From Pollutibacter soli (GTDB lineage: Bacteria; Bacteroidota; Bacteroidia; Chitinophagales; Chitinophagaceae), in the NCBI GenBank assembly GCA_029269725.1, contig JARJHS010000001.1, positions 992,001 to 1,056,000 on the forward strand: 64,000 nt of DNA, given 5' to 3'. The translations under genes were made by a program, and so were the position numbers. Below are positions 18,872-27,569 of the stretch, in pieces. Each line of letters opens with the position of its first letter. Position 1 is the stretch's first letter. Under the pieces are notes generated by a model that was given only the letters and a program-made list of their open reading frames with translations, made no database searches and was not told where the DNA came from.

Positions 18872-20215
18872 ATGAAAAAGATCACTCCGTTAATTACGGT
18901 AGCAGTAATTTTTGCATGCATATTATATTCCTGTCAGAAAGATGGGACGCTTGATCCGAAATACTGGCCACCAAAAGATGATCACGGCCATTTGCAACAA
19001 ACAAAAACTTTTTCATCAGCAGTTGTTGTTGACTGGATCAATTTACAACTTCAGATGCAAAAAATTCCGCTCCCCACCGGAACTGCGGGCCAGGCCAATG
19101 ACCGCTGCCAGGCATATTGTGGTATTGCTCTGTATGAATCAGTAGTACCGGGAATGCCTTCTTATCGCAGCCTTGTTGGTCAGCTGACCGATTTCCCGGA
19201 AATGCCTTATCCCGAAAAAGGGAGAGCCTATCATTGGGGCGCTGCTGCCAATGCGGCACTTGCTGATATCAACCGCAAACTGTTTCCATCAACGGCTGAT
19301 GCAAACAAAACGGCTATCAACGATCTCGAAAATAAATGGCTGGCCGATTTTGCCGATGAAGCTGGTCCTTCTACATTACAGCGTTCTGTTGCATTCGGAA
19401 AAGAAGTGGCAAAAAGAGTTTTTGAATGGGCCGCTACAGACGGTTCTGCAAATGTAAACCCGCCTTACGTTCCACCTACCGGAGATGGACTATGGGTTCC
19501 GACAGCATCAACTCCTCCTGCCGGGCCATACACTTTCCAACGAAGAGATCTTGTGCGTGGAAGTGACGACGGAACTGAGCTGGTGCCACCCCCTCCATTT
19601 TCAACCAGGGTTGGCTCTGATTTCTGGAACATGGTGAATGATGTCTATGTCAACTCAAAAAATCTGACCAATGATCAGAAAGCGTTGGTGGATTATTTCA
19701 AAGATGTGCCCGGTTATGCACCCGGCGGCACTTATGTTGCTTTGATGGCGCAGATACTGGAGCAGACGAACCCCAAACTGGATCAGGCTGCACTCACTTA
19801 TGCGAAAGTAGGAATTGCACAATATGATGCGACTAATGTGCTATTTACCAATAAGTATATTTTCAACCTGATACGTCCGGTGACTTATATACAAGCTCAT
19901 ATTGATCCTGCATACGTAACTTATATTCCAACACCTAATCACCCTGAATTTCCATCAGGACATTCCACAACAGGTGGTGCTGCACTGGGGATGTTGCATC
20001 TCATTTATGGCGAAGAAATCAGGTTCACGTTGCACACATATGATTACCTGAATTATCCAACAAGGAGTTATACCGGTTTCACACAACTGATGAAGGATAT
20101 TTCTACCAGTAGACTTTACGGAGGACTGCATTATCAGGCTACCCTTGATAAAAGTGAACAGCAGGGATTTAAAGTCGCACAGAATATTCTGAGTAGAATA
20201 AGATTTTCGAGATAA
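18872..20215 (+). CDS. Vanadium-dependent haloperoxidase / PAP2-type phosphatase lipoprotein
   Basis: A 447-aa lipoprotein (signal to LYSC, Cys21). It carries the whole vanadate/phosphate pocket of the vanadium haloperoxidase and PAP2 phosphatase superfamily: Lys328-x6-Arg335-Pro336 (KYIFNLIRP), Pro-Ser-Gly-His (361-364, PSGHST) and Ser413-Arg414-x5-His420 (SRLYGGLHY). The N-terminal half is the helical bundle usual for the family, with DRCQAYCGIALYES. Sequence alone does not separate haloperoxidase from acid phosphatase activity; exported Bacteroidota members are usually annotated as haloperoxidase-like phosphatases. It stands alone, with a strong terminator 24 bp downstream. Confidence 0.9.
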   Translation: MKKITPLITVAVIFACILYSCQKDGTLDPKYWPPKDDHGHLQQTKTFSSAVVVDWINLQLQMQKIPLPTGTAGQANDRCQAYCGIALYESVVPGMPSYRSLVGQLTDFPEMPYPEKGRAYHWGAAANAALADINRKLFPSTADANKTAINDLENKWLADFADEAGPSTLQRSVAFGKEVAKRVFEWAATDGSANVNPPYVPPTGDGLWVPTASTPPAGPYTFQRRDLVRGSDDGTELVPPPPFSTRVGSDFWNMVNDVYVNSKNLTNDQKALVDYFKDVPGYAPGGTYVALMAQILEQTNPKLDQAALTYAKVGIAQYDATNVLFTNKYIFNLIRPVTYIQAHIDPAYVTYIPTPNHPEFPSGHSTTGGAALGMLHLIYGEEIRFTLHTYDYLNYPTRSYTGFTQLMKDISTSRLYGGLHYQATLDKSEQQGFKVAQNILSRIRFSR

Positions 20216-20238
20216 TAAACACCTGGTATGATGAACTA

Positions 20239-20268
20239 AAAATCGCAGCAGGCCTGCGATTTTTTTTT
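20239..20268 (+). terminator. Rho-independent terminator after the haloperoxidase-like gene
   Basis: AAAATCGCAG (20239-20248), loop CAGGC, then CTGCGATTTT (20254-20263) running into a T tract to 20268. This is a 10-bp perfect stem with the U-tract of an intrinsic terminator, on the + strand. Confidence 0.88.
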
Positions 20269-20644
20269 ATAATGATGGCAACCTGCGGACTTTTGACTAT
20301 ACTATTTCTAACAAACTATAAGATCCCTGCAATTCAGCGGAGACTCACCTCTGACGTGCTCTAAATTAACTAACCTTGAGACAATGCTTAAAGCAAGTGT
20401 CACTGCCAACAGCAACATTTTATTTAATAGTCAGGTGCATTTTAGATGCGTGATACGCAGCGAATGCTGTAAAATCATTGCACAAACAAAAGAATGATAT
20501 CATACAAACCAGATATTTTTAAAATGGATGTTTGCTGCAATAAACTAAAAACTAATGTTCCTGCCTCCATACATGCCGGCCGGCAGGCAGGCTCCTGCCT
20601 CGAAGCTCCTACTCACTACTTCTTCCTGCTTACTCATTCGTCCT
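20269..20644. other. Intergenic region with a GC-rich palindrome
   Basis: No gene is seen between the convergent genes. At 20561-20590 a CTGCCT...AGGCAG palindrome encloses a perfect 12-bp palindrome, TGCCGGCCGGCA (20574-20585). It belongs to the same dispersed family as 11559-11579 and 60125-60149. Confidence 0.6.
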
Positions 20645-22393
20645 TCAATATCTCTTCACCAAAAAATTCACCCTGACTTTATACCTTGCGGAAGACGTAC
20701 CACTATCACCCATATTGATCGAAATGGCACCCAAAAAATATTCGTTTCTGCCGCCCGTTTCTTCGAGATAAACGCTGCCATCGGTTCCTACCAGGTTGTA
20801 TAGGCCATTGTTGATGTAAACGTCATGAACATAATTGCTGCCGGGAATAGTATTTGGAGTTAACTGTGATGACATTCGGATGCGCGGCTGATTTTTTCGA
20901 AAAGCCGATATTCCTCCGCCAAAACCTGGATACAGGTAAGACGAGATGGAATCCACCGTATCTGAAAAACCGGTAAAAATGGTGTCGCTGATCGTAAAGT
21001 TTACGTATTGTCCCAACGTCACACCGCACGCCAGTAAATTTCCGAGAGACAGATCACTGGTTCCCACTTCAGCAGTGAAAGTATTTGCACGCTGACCAGC
21101 ATCAAGATCTGTTGCTGTAATTTCCGCATTTACATTTCCAGGAGTACACCGATTGATAACGATGGAAAAATTTCCATCTGAAACTTTTGACCGGTAATAA
21201 ATTCCGTCAATAAAAATATCTGCAAAGCCATTATTCACCTTTGCTCCCGAACAGTTTTTTACTGCGCCACTGATTTTTATCGGATTGCGACCAGTGATGT
21301 TCAACATCATGTTTCCAAGATCAGTATTCCTTGTCAACGGCCCGATCTGCTGACTATAGGCAATTTGCCCGCAAAAATTATAAACATCCAATTTTAATAT
21401 TGCATTCAGTGGCACAGCACCACTGACGGTACCACTGGAGTCCGTTGTACCAAAAGAAAATGCACCGGTCTGAATGTCTGCCAGTTTAACCAGGTAAAAT
21501 GGAAGAGCGTATCCTTTACCGTTAGTTAACTTCATCGTAAGTGTCACAAAATCTCCTGGAACGTCAGCGTTCCAGAAACTAAAATGCGCAACTTTGCCGA
21601 CATACATATTTCCTTCTTTTGTTGCAAAACCTTCTTTTCTCCACAATCCGGTGGTATCATCAAAATTCCATAGCGGTATCGTTGCAGGTGCATCAGCAAT
21701 CATGGATGGTGGCACCGGAAATTTAACTGTTGCTGTTTTTCCAGGGGGAAGATCAAGGGTCTCTCCTGTTGAACTCTTCAATTCAATCGCCATCATGCCA
21801 TAAGTTTTCAGCTGCTGCAGGTTGTTGATACTATCCAGCCCCATGAGATTACCCGGCATGATCGATGAGATTTTCGGATCGGTGGGATCGATATAGGCAC
21901 CAGTCACAGTTACTTCTCCGGTATAAACAACTTCAGAGTATTTGTACAAAAGGTTTCCGGAAGCAATTTGTATTTCACTTCCGTTCCCGATATTGGCACC
22001 ACCGCCCGATGATGTTTGAAACCGACCCCGTACAGTCTGCGGTATCAATTGGATTTTTACAAAATACACCCCATCGTCCGTCGCCATAAACGTCCTGATA
22101 CCTTTGAAATAACCCTCATGCTCAGCCGAAACCCATGAGGCATTTTTACCGGTCTGCACATGATCAAAGAAAAAATTCCCGGAAGCATTGGTCGCCATAA
22201 ATTTTGCTCCTGCATGTACGTACGCATTTTCCAACGGTCGCCCGTTCTCATCGACGACAATCCCCTGGATCGATGCAATCACTTTTGCATCGACATACGG
22301 CAATGGCGTAGCGCGGTTGTAAGGGTTGTACTTGTCTGTTTTCCTGCAGGTGAGTACAGTAACAGCGAGGATGATAAGAAACAGCTGTCTCAT
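20645..22393 (-). CDS. Lipoprotein with carboxypeptidase-regulatory-like domain, paralogue B
   Basis: A 582-aa lipoprotein related over its whole length to the one at 14076-15839. The ATG at 22391-22393 gives a proper signal (MRQLFLIILAVTVLTC, Cys16), whereas the 28 extra codons upstream look non-coding. A carboxypeptidase-regulatory-like domain (IQGIVVDENGRPLENAYV) spans about residues 40-110. It is followed by MPGNLMGLDS, TIPLWNFDDTTGLW and VAHFSFWNADVPGDF, and by beta-rich C-terminal repeats. The shared CRKTD start and the order of blocks show the two arose by duplication; they are now well diverged, so the event is not recent. The two genes lie in the same orientation about 5 kb apart. 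Role unknown, probably cell-surface. Confidence 0.86.
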   Translation of the reverse strand: MRQLFLIILAVTVLTCRKTDKYNPYNRATPLPYVDAKVIASIQGIVVDENGRPLENAYVHAGAKFMATNASGNFFFDHVQTGKNASWVSAEHEGYFKGIRTFMATDDGVYFVKIQLIPQTVRGRFQTSSGGGANIGNGSEIQIASGNLLYKYSEVVYTGEVTVTGAYIDPTDPKISSIMPGNLMGLDSINNLQQLKTYGMMAIELKSSTGETLDLPPGKTATVKFPVPPSMIADAPATIPLWNFDDTTGLWRKEGFATKEGNMYVGKVAHFSFWNADVPGDFVTLTMKLTNGKGYALPFYLVKLADIQTGAFSFGTTDSSGTVSGAVPLNAILKLDVYNFCGQIAYSQQIGPLTRNTDLGNMMLNITGRNPIKISGAVKNCSGAKVNNGFADIFIDGIYYRSKVSDGNFSIVINRCTPGNVNAEITATDLDAGQRANTFTAEVGTSDLSLGNLLACGVTLGQYVNFTISDTIFTGFSDTVDSISSYLYPGFGGGISAFRKNQPRIRMSSQLTPNTIPGSNYVHDVYINNGLYNLVGTDGSVYLEETGGRNEYFLGAISINMGDSGTSSARYKVRVNFLVKRY

Positions 22394-22936
22394 GTTAACA
22401 GCATTTAGTATGGTTAGAAATCTCTGAATGTTCGACAAGTACGAACAATGAGGCTTTTGTGATTTCCGGATTTTCAAGTTCAGATCTGGTATGGAAAATC
22501 AGGTGAAAGAAATCCTGTTTACAGTTCTGTCGTGTGAGTCCTGAAATTGATGTTCAGATAGCGGTGTATTCCTGGTGCAATATCCTGAATATTTATCAGA
22601 TTTCTATAATAGCAATTTTGCTTGACCTGCCAAAAGCTGAGCCGGCGAGTCCCGCGACTTTTTGTATTATAATTGATACTTTACTTGCTGCAGATTTCCT
22701 GCAATTAAGCGAAGACTGCCTCGCACGTGACGAAAAGCAATTATTCACCTGTTGACATCTAAGGCGCGTCTCGCTACAAAATTTGAGCAGTTGACAACTG
22801 GTAATGTTTTGTGAAGCCGCGCATCCGTAACGCACTCGTCGCAAACCGCAGCCCCCTCCAGGCTGTTCCTATTGCCTCCTGCCTTTTGCCTATTGGCTTT
22901 TCTTTGATATATTTATCCCTAAACCAGACTGCTGCC
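22394..22936. other. Intergenic region, divergent promoters expected
   Basis: There are 543 bp between divergently transcribed genes. Small open frames here do not resemble proteins. The frame of the downstream gene is open back to 22811 (GTG), but the 42 codons before the ATG at 22937 translate low-quality intergenic text, so they are treated as non-coding. No clear TAnnTTTG element is seen; TATATTTA near 22907 is the closest match for the + strand gene. Confidence 0.45.
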
Positions 22937-25900
22937 ATGCATTTTAATTCTTCTGCCCTGAAGTCTATTGCCTTTATTTTACTGACCCTGAGTGTCCTCG
23001 TTTTCGCCGACGCCTGCAATTCTGATTCAGGTCCCCGCATACTCGTCTTCTCCAAAACAAACGGCTTCAAGCATGCTTCCATCCCCGCAGCCAATGATGC
23101 ACTGATCAAAATGGGAAAAGAAAAGGGTTTCGCCGTGGATACCACCACTGATGCTACCCTCTTCACCGACGATAAATTAAAAAAATACGACGCTGTAGTT
23201 TTTGCGAATACGACAAGAAATGTCCTGAATGCCAAACAGCAGGCCGCATTTGAACGCTTTATCCAGGCCGGTGGCGGTTATGTAGGTATTCACTCTGCCG
23301 CCGATACCGAATACGAATGGCCCTGGTACGGCAAACTAGTGGGTGCCTGGTTCAGCAGTCATCCATCAAATTCCAATGTGCGTAAAGCCAATGTACACAT
23401 CACTGATACGTCTTTCATCGCTACCAAAGGTTTACCTGCCGTCTGGGAACGCACCGACGAATGGTACAACTATAAAAATATTTATTCAGGCATAAAGGTA
23501 GTTGCCAATCTCGATGAAGGAACCTACGAAGGCGGCACTAACGGCAACGACCACCCCATTTCCTGGTACCATGATTTTGATGGCGGTCGTGCGTTTTATA
23601 CCGGTCTTGGTCATGAGATCAGCAACTATACCGATCCCGCTTTTCTGAATCATCTCTGGGGCGGATTGCAGTATGCGATGGGCAATGGGAAACTGGATTA
23701 CGACAAAGCCTACGCTGTTGAAGTACCGGAAGAAAACCGTTTCGTAAAAACCGTACTGGTCAACGACCTCAGCGTTCCGATGGAACTCGCCGTATCTGAT
23801 GAAGGCGAAGTATTTTATACGGAGCTCAGTACAGCGAACCTGTACATGTATGATGTTAAATCCGGTAAGAACAAACTCGTGCATCGTTTTGATGTTGCGA
23901 ATAAAGGTGGCACCGGACTGATCGGCGTAACCCTGGATCCCAATTATTCCAAAAACCGTTTTATCTATCTCTACTATTCACCACCCACCGAAACAGAACC
24001 GATCGATTTTTATTTGTCGCGCTTTACGGTGAAGGCCGACAACACTCTTGACACCGCTTCTGAAAAAATATTGCTGAAAGTTCCCGTGCAGATCAACAGC
24101 GGCGCGCATCATGGCGGCTCGCTGGCCTGGGATAAGGATGGCAATTTATATCTCTCTACCGGCGACAGCACCACGCCTTTTCCCTCGGATGGTTATTCGC
24201 CGATGGATGAACGGCCCGAAAAAGAATTTTACAGCCAGGATGCGCAACGTTCTTCCGCCAACACCAATGATTTCAAAGGAAAGATATTAAGGATACATCC
24301 CGAACCCGATGGCAGCTATACGATACCGAAAGGCAATCTCTTTCCACCGGGTACAGAAAAAACAAAGCCGGAGATCTATGTGATGGGCTGCCGCAATCCT
24401 TATCGTATTGCAGTGAATCCGCAGACATCTACTGTATATTGGGGCGAAATTGGTCCGGATGCAGGTAATGATAGTCCCGAGCGTGGTCCGCGCGGTTATG
24501 ATGAATTCAACCAGGCAAAAACCGCGGGATTCTATGGCTGGCCTTATTTTGTGGGTAATAACCAGGCCTATGCCGACTGGGATTTCGCGACCAAAAAAGG
24601 CGGACCGAAATTCGTTGCTGATGCACCGGAAAACAATTCACCCAACAATACCGGTCTGAATAAATTACCACCTGCACGTGCTGCAATGATCTTTTATCCT
24701 TACGCAGCTTCCGATAGTTTTCCTGAGCTGGGTGCCGGTGGTCGCAGTGCCATGGCCGGACAATTTTACACTTACGATAAATCTGCATCATTCGCGACAT
24801 CTTCGGGATCTTCTTCATCTGCGTCATCAGCGCAATCTGCGGGAGCATTCCCCGAGTATTACAATGGCGCCCTCTTTGTTTTCGACTGGATGCGCAACTG
24901 GGTACTGGCTTTGCGTTTCGATAAGGATGAAAACTATCTGCGCAGCGAACCCTTCATGGCCGCGAATGGTGATTTCCGCAGACCGATCGATCTTGCCTTT
25001 GGTAAAGACGGCGTGATGTACATGCTCGAATACGGTTCTGTATATGGCGCAGACAATGATGATGCACGACTGGTGAAAATCGAATACAAAACAGGTAACC
25101 GTCCGCCGGTAGCGAATGCATTTATCCGCGACAGTGCTGCACAGGCGAGTCTTGCTGCGCGTGTATATCTTACTTCCGAGAACCGCGCCTATCCCAAACC
25201 AAAAGAGATTGCCGGTCCGGCGCCGTTGCGTGTATTGTTTTCGTCTATGGGTTCCAGTGACCCGGACGATGATGATGTGGTGAGCTACGAATGGCAGTTT
25301 GAAAATGCAAATGACACATCAACATCGGCTAATCCCGTACATGTATTTACGAAGCCCGGAAATTACAAAGTAGTGCTCACTGCCAAAGACCTGAACGGCG
25401 GAAAGGCAACTGATACCGTGCAGGTGCGCGTAGGTAACGCGATGCCCGTAGTGGAGATTGCTTCTAAACAGAACAAGAGTTTTTACTGGCCGGGTGAAGT
25501 GTTTGATTATGCGGTAAAAGTGTCGGATGCAGAAGATGGTGCTGACCTGAGCAGTAAAGCTGTGGTGTATTACAGCTATAACAAAGATGCAGGCAATTTA
25601 TCTAATGACGCAGCCACATTAAAATCACGTGCAGGACTAACCGCAGAGAATCCGCATCCTGGTGCGGCACTGATTGCGTCGAATGATTGCAAGGCCTGTC
25701 ATACCGTGAACAGTGTTTCCGTAGGTCCCTCCTACACTGCCGTAGCGGAAAGGTATAAGGATGATAAAGGAGCATTGGCAAAACTCAGTCAGAAAGTCAT
25801 CGCCGGCGGCGGTGGTAACTGGGGTAAGGAGCATGTCATGGCTGCGCATCCGCAGCTCGCGCCTTCGGATGTGAGCGAGATGGTGAAATATATTCTCTCG

Positions 25901-26440
25901 CTTGCTGACGCCCGGGTACAACCGAAAAACATTGCACCGAATGGTAACCTGCAGCTCAATGCAGGCAAGGCCGATGATCCTGCAGGGATGTACACCATCG
26001 TTGCAACCTATGCCGACAAAGGTGCCGGCCTGGTAGGTGCACTCACTGGTTATGAAGTGATCAGTCTGCGCAGTGCGGATGTCAAACCTGTGCAGGCCGA
26101 TGCGCATCCCGGCTTTGGGCGCTTCGGTCGTAACCTCAGCGGCGGCGGTCATGGTGCGCATATACTGTTGAAGAATATCGACCTCACCCATATCAAAAAG
26201 ATCTCTTTCGAACTCAGCTCCGACAAAGGCGGAGCTATTGAAGTCCGTAAAGATTCATACGCCGGGCCCATCATAGCTACGGCAACGTTTGATACAACAG
26301 CGAAAGGCACCAAGGCCTGGGTAGCTGCGCCGTTGACTTCGGCGATGGACGGAAGGCATGATCTGTATTTTGTGGTGGTGAAAAGGAGTAAACCAGATAA
26401 CGGGGTGGTGAATGTAGGGACGGTGAGGTTTGAGAGGTGA
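22937..26440 (+). CDS. Exported ThuA / PQQ-type sugar dehydrogenase / PKD / cytochrome c multidomain protein
   Basis: A 1167-aa secreted or lipid-anchored protein (hydrophobic signal ending near ADAC, Cys27). Domains in order: ThuA-like glutamine-amidotransferase fold (about 31-270, with GGGYVGIHSAADTEY and GLGHEISNY); soluble glucose/sorbosone-dehydrogenase beta-propeller (about 275-720, with NSGAHHGGSLAWD and GCRNPYRIAVNP); PKD domain (about 735-830, DPDDDDVVSYEWQFE); class I cytochrome c with CKACH (Cys918, Cys921, His922) and distal Met region (to about 995); and a C-terminal carbohydrate-binding-like beta-sandwich (about 1040-1167). This order is known in Bacteroidota and Planctomycetes-type sugar-degrading proteins. 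It likely oxidises a sugar outside the inner membrane and passes electrons to its own haem. A Ser-rich insert (620-636) in the propeller is odd. The start at 22937 is preferred over GTG 22811. Confidence 0.9.
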   Translation: MHFNSSALKSIAFILLTLSVLVFADACNSDSGPRILVFSKTNGFKHASIPAANDALIKMGKEKGFAVDTTTDATLFTDDKLKKYDAVVFANTTRNVLNAKQQAAFERFIQAGGGYVGIHSAADTEYEWPWYGKLVGAWFSSHPSNSNVRKANVHITDTSFIATKGLPAVWERTDEWYNYKNIYSGIKVVANLDEGTYEGGTNGNDHPISWYHDFDGGRAFYTGLGHEISNYTDPAFLNHLWGGLQYAMGNGKLDYDKAYAVEVPEENRFVKTVLVNDLSVPMELAVSDEGEVFYTELSTANLYMYDVKSGKNKLVHRFDVANKGGTGLIGVTLDPNYSKNRFIYLYYSPPTETEPIDFYLSRFTVKADNTLDTASEKILLKVPVQINSGAHHGGSLAWDKDGNLYLSTGDSTTPFPSDGYSPMDERPEKEFYSQDAQRSSANTNDFKGKILRIHPEPDGSYTIPKGNLFPPGTEKTKPEIYVMGCRNPYRIAVNPQTSTVYWGEIGPDAGNDSPERGPRGYDEFNQAKTAGFYGWPYFVGNNQAYADWDFATKKGGPKFVADAPENNSPNNTGLNKLPPARAAMIFYPYAASDSFPELGAGGRSAMAGQFYTYDKSASFATSSGSSSSASSAQSAGAFPEYYNGALFVFDWMRNWVLALRFDKDENYLRSEPFMAANGDFRRPIDLAFGKDGVMYMLEYGSVYGADNDDARLVKIEYKTGNRPPVANAFIRDSAAQASLAARVYLTSENRAYPKPKEIAGPAPLRVLFSSMGSSDPDDDDVVSYEWQFENANDTSTSANPVHVFTKPGNYKVVLTAKDLNGGKATDTVQVRVGNAMPVVEIASKQNKSFYWPGEVFDYAVKVSDAEDGADLSSKAVVYYSYNKDAGNLSNDAATLKSRAGLTAENPHPGAALIASNDCKACHTVNSVSVGPSYTAVAERYKDDKGALAKLSQKVIAGGGGNWGKEHVMAAHPQLAPSDVSEMVKYILSLADARVQPKNIAPNGNLQLNAGKADDPAGMYTIVATYADKGAGLVGALTGYEVISLRSADVKPVQADAHPGFGRFGRNLSGGGHGAHILLKNIDLTHIKKISFELSSDKGGAIEVRKDSYAGPIIATATFDTTAKGTKAWVAAPLTSAMDGRHDLYFVVVKRSKPDNGVVNVGTVRFER

Positions 26441-26794
26441 GTATTTATATATTTATTTCTTTATAAAGTTGTAATAATTATTTTCTATTATAAATATATT
26501 AATAGTGCATTTTATTAACAAATATGTAGCATCAACATAGGAAACATCTCAAACTATTTGTACATTTTAATTTGAAGCTTTGACAAGAATAAGTTGAAAA
26601 TTTTAGCCAGGAAAACAAGAGTGAAAAATTAGTAGGGCGTAAACGATGTTAGCTCTAATCGATGACATTAAATTGAATACAAAAAGTATAAACTTTCACG
26701 TATTAGAATGTTCATCCAATTTGAAAATGAATTGCTCTACTTTTGTAAATTCAATGAGGAATATGACCTGCTTGTAACTAGATAAATGAGAAAG

Positions 26795-27040
26795 TCACCA
26801 CCAGATATTCTCCTCATCTGAATCAGGCACCTTTCTCTCCACAGAATCAATCGGAGTTCTCACAGTACTATTTCTGTACCAGCTTTTTTGATTGTCAGAT
26901 ATTTTCTCAACGGCAGGTGCCACCTTTTTTCGTAACTCTTCATAAGCCGGACACGGGTTATCGCAGATCGCCAGTTGCAGGTACTCGACAACTTTTTCTC
27001 GCTGGGGAAAACATTCCCAATCCGGCAGTTGCTTCAGCAT
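26795..27040 (-). pseudogene. Possible C-terminal remnant of a protein gene (81 codons)
   Basis: The sequence has protein-like composition, with a Cys/Trp-containing helical stretch (LPDWECFPQREKVVEYLQLA, then CDNPCPAYEELRKK) and an acidic end (DSDEENIWW). The frame remains open upstream of the ATG for another 28 codons, and the first part of that extension (FIPQSASLPES) also looks coding before it dissolves into intergenic repeat text. That is what a gene truncated at its 5' end would look like. It could instead be a genuine small protein. I do not recognise the family. Confidence 0.35.
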
Positions 27041-27141
27041 TGATTCCGGCAGACTTGCGCTTTGTGGAATGAATTTTTGAATAAGGTCGAGATACGAATG
27101 GCGAAGGACGAATGCTGAATGCGTTTAGATTAAAATCAAAT

Positions 27142-27286
27142 GAACATCAAACCGCAGAGAAACAGCCAAGTGAAGCGCAGAGGAACAGCCGAGAAAAACT
27201 TACAACTTATAACCTATCACTTATAGCTTCTTTTTGTTTCCTTTGCGGGCTGTATTCCCGGCTGTTCGCCTTTGCGGTTTGACTTT
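27142..27286. repeat. Palindromic element, AAACCGCAAAGG family, copy 1
   Basis: The left arm reads GAACATCAAACCGCAGAGAA then ACAGCC; the right arm reads GGCTGTTCGCCTTTGCGGTT then TGAC. They enclose sub-arms (GCGCAGAGGAACAGCC and TTTGCGGGCTGTATT) and an AT-rich centre with CTTACAACTTATAAC. Related copies lie at 29481-29722, 32563-32676, 36968-37172 and, as a right arm only, 45121-45180. This looks like a non-autonomous, MITE-like hairpin element; no transposase is present in the window. Confidence 0.85.
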
Positions 27287-27334
27287 AGAATGCCAAAGGC
27301 CGAATTGAAACAGCTTGAAATTTTAACCAGCGAA

Positions 27335-27485
27335 AAGGCAAAACACAGAGGCGACAGCCGAGTGTTTCACAGAGGATCAGCCGAGGATGAGACCTAACAG
27401 GTTTTCAAAACCTGTTAGGTCTGTGAGCGTCGCTCCGGTATTACTCTGTGGGCTGTTCCTCGGTGCTTTCTGTGTTTTGATTTTA
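27335..27485. repeat. Nested palindrome with a 31-nt near-perfect core
   Basis: Outer arms AACACAGAGG..CAGCCGAG and CTCGGTGCTTTCTGTGTT flank a core at 27391-27421, GACCTAACAGGTTTT-C-AAAACCTGTTAGGTC in two 15-nt perfect arms with a 1-nt centre. The outer arms are a variant of the AAACCGCAAAGG family and recur at 29743-29851. The core resembles short palindromes that I recall being scattered through Bacteroidota intergenic DNA. Confidence 0.8.
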
Positions 27486-27569
27486 AAATGAGATATTCAA
27501 TCGCTGAATGTCACAAAATTCACCAGTTTTGCGTCATTCAATGATGGCTCAGTCAAACACGCTACTATA

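Larger units (their letters stand above)
26441..27569. other. Repeat-rich intergenic region
   Basis: There are 1.1 kb holding one possible gene fragment (26795-27040, minus strand), one GCAAAGG/CCTTTGC-type palindromic element (27142-27286) and a second nested palindromic structure (27335-27485). The AT-rich part at 26441-26790 shows nothing I can interpret. Confidence 0.6.

Noticed and set aside
22811-22936. GTG start giving 42 extra residues on the ThuA/dehydrogenase protein
   Set aside because: The extra residues translate intergenic text and precede a normal signal sequence that begins at the ATG at 22937.
25637-26191. 184-codon minus-strand frame
   Set aside because: It is antisense to the cytochrome c part of the ThuA/dehydrogenase protein, where CKACH proves the + strand frame.
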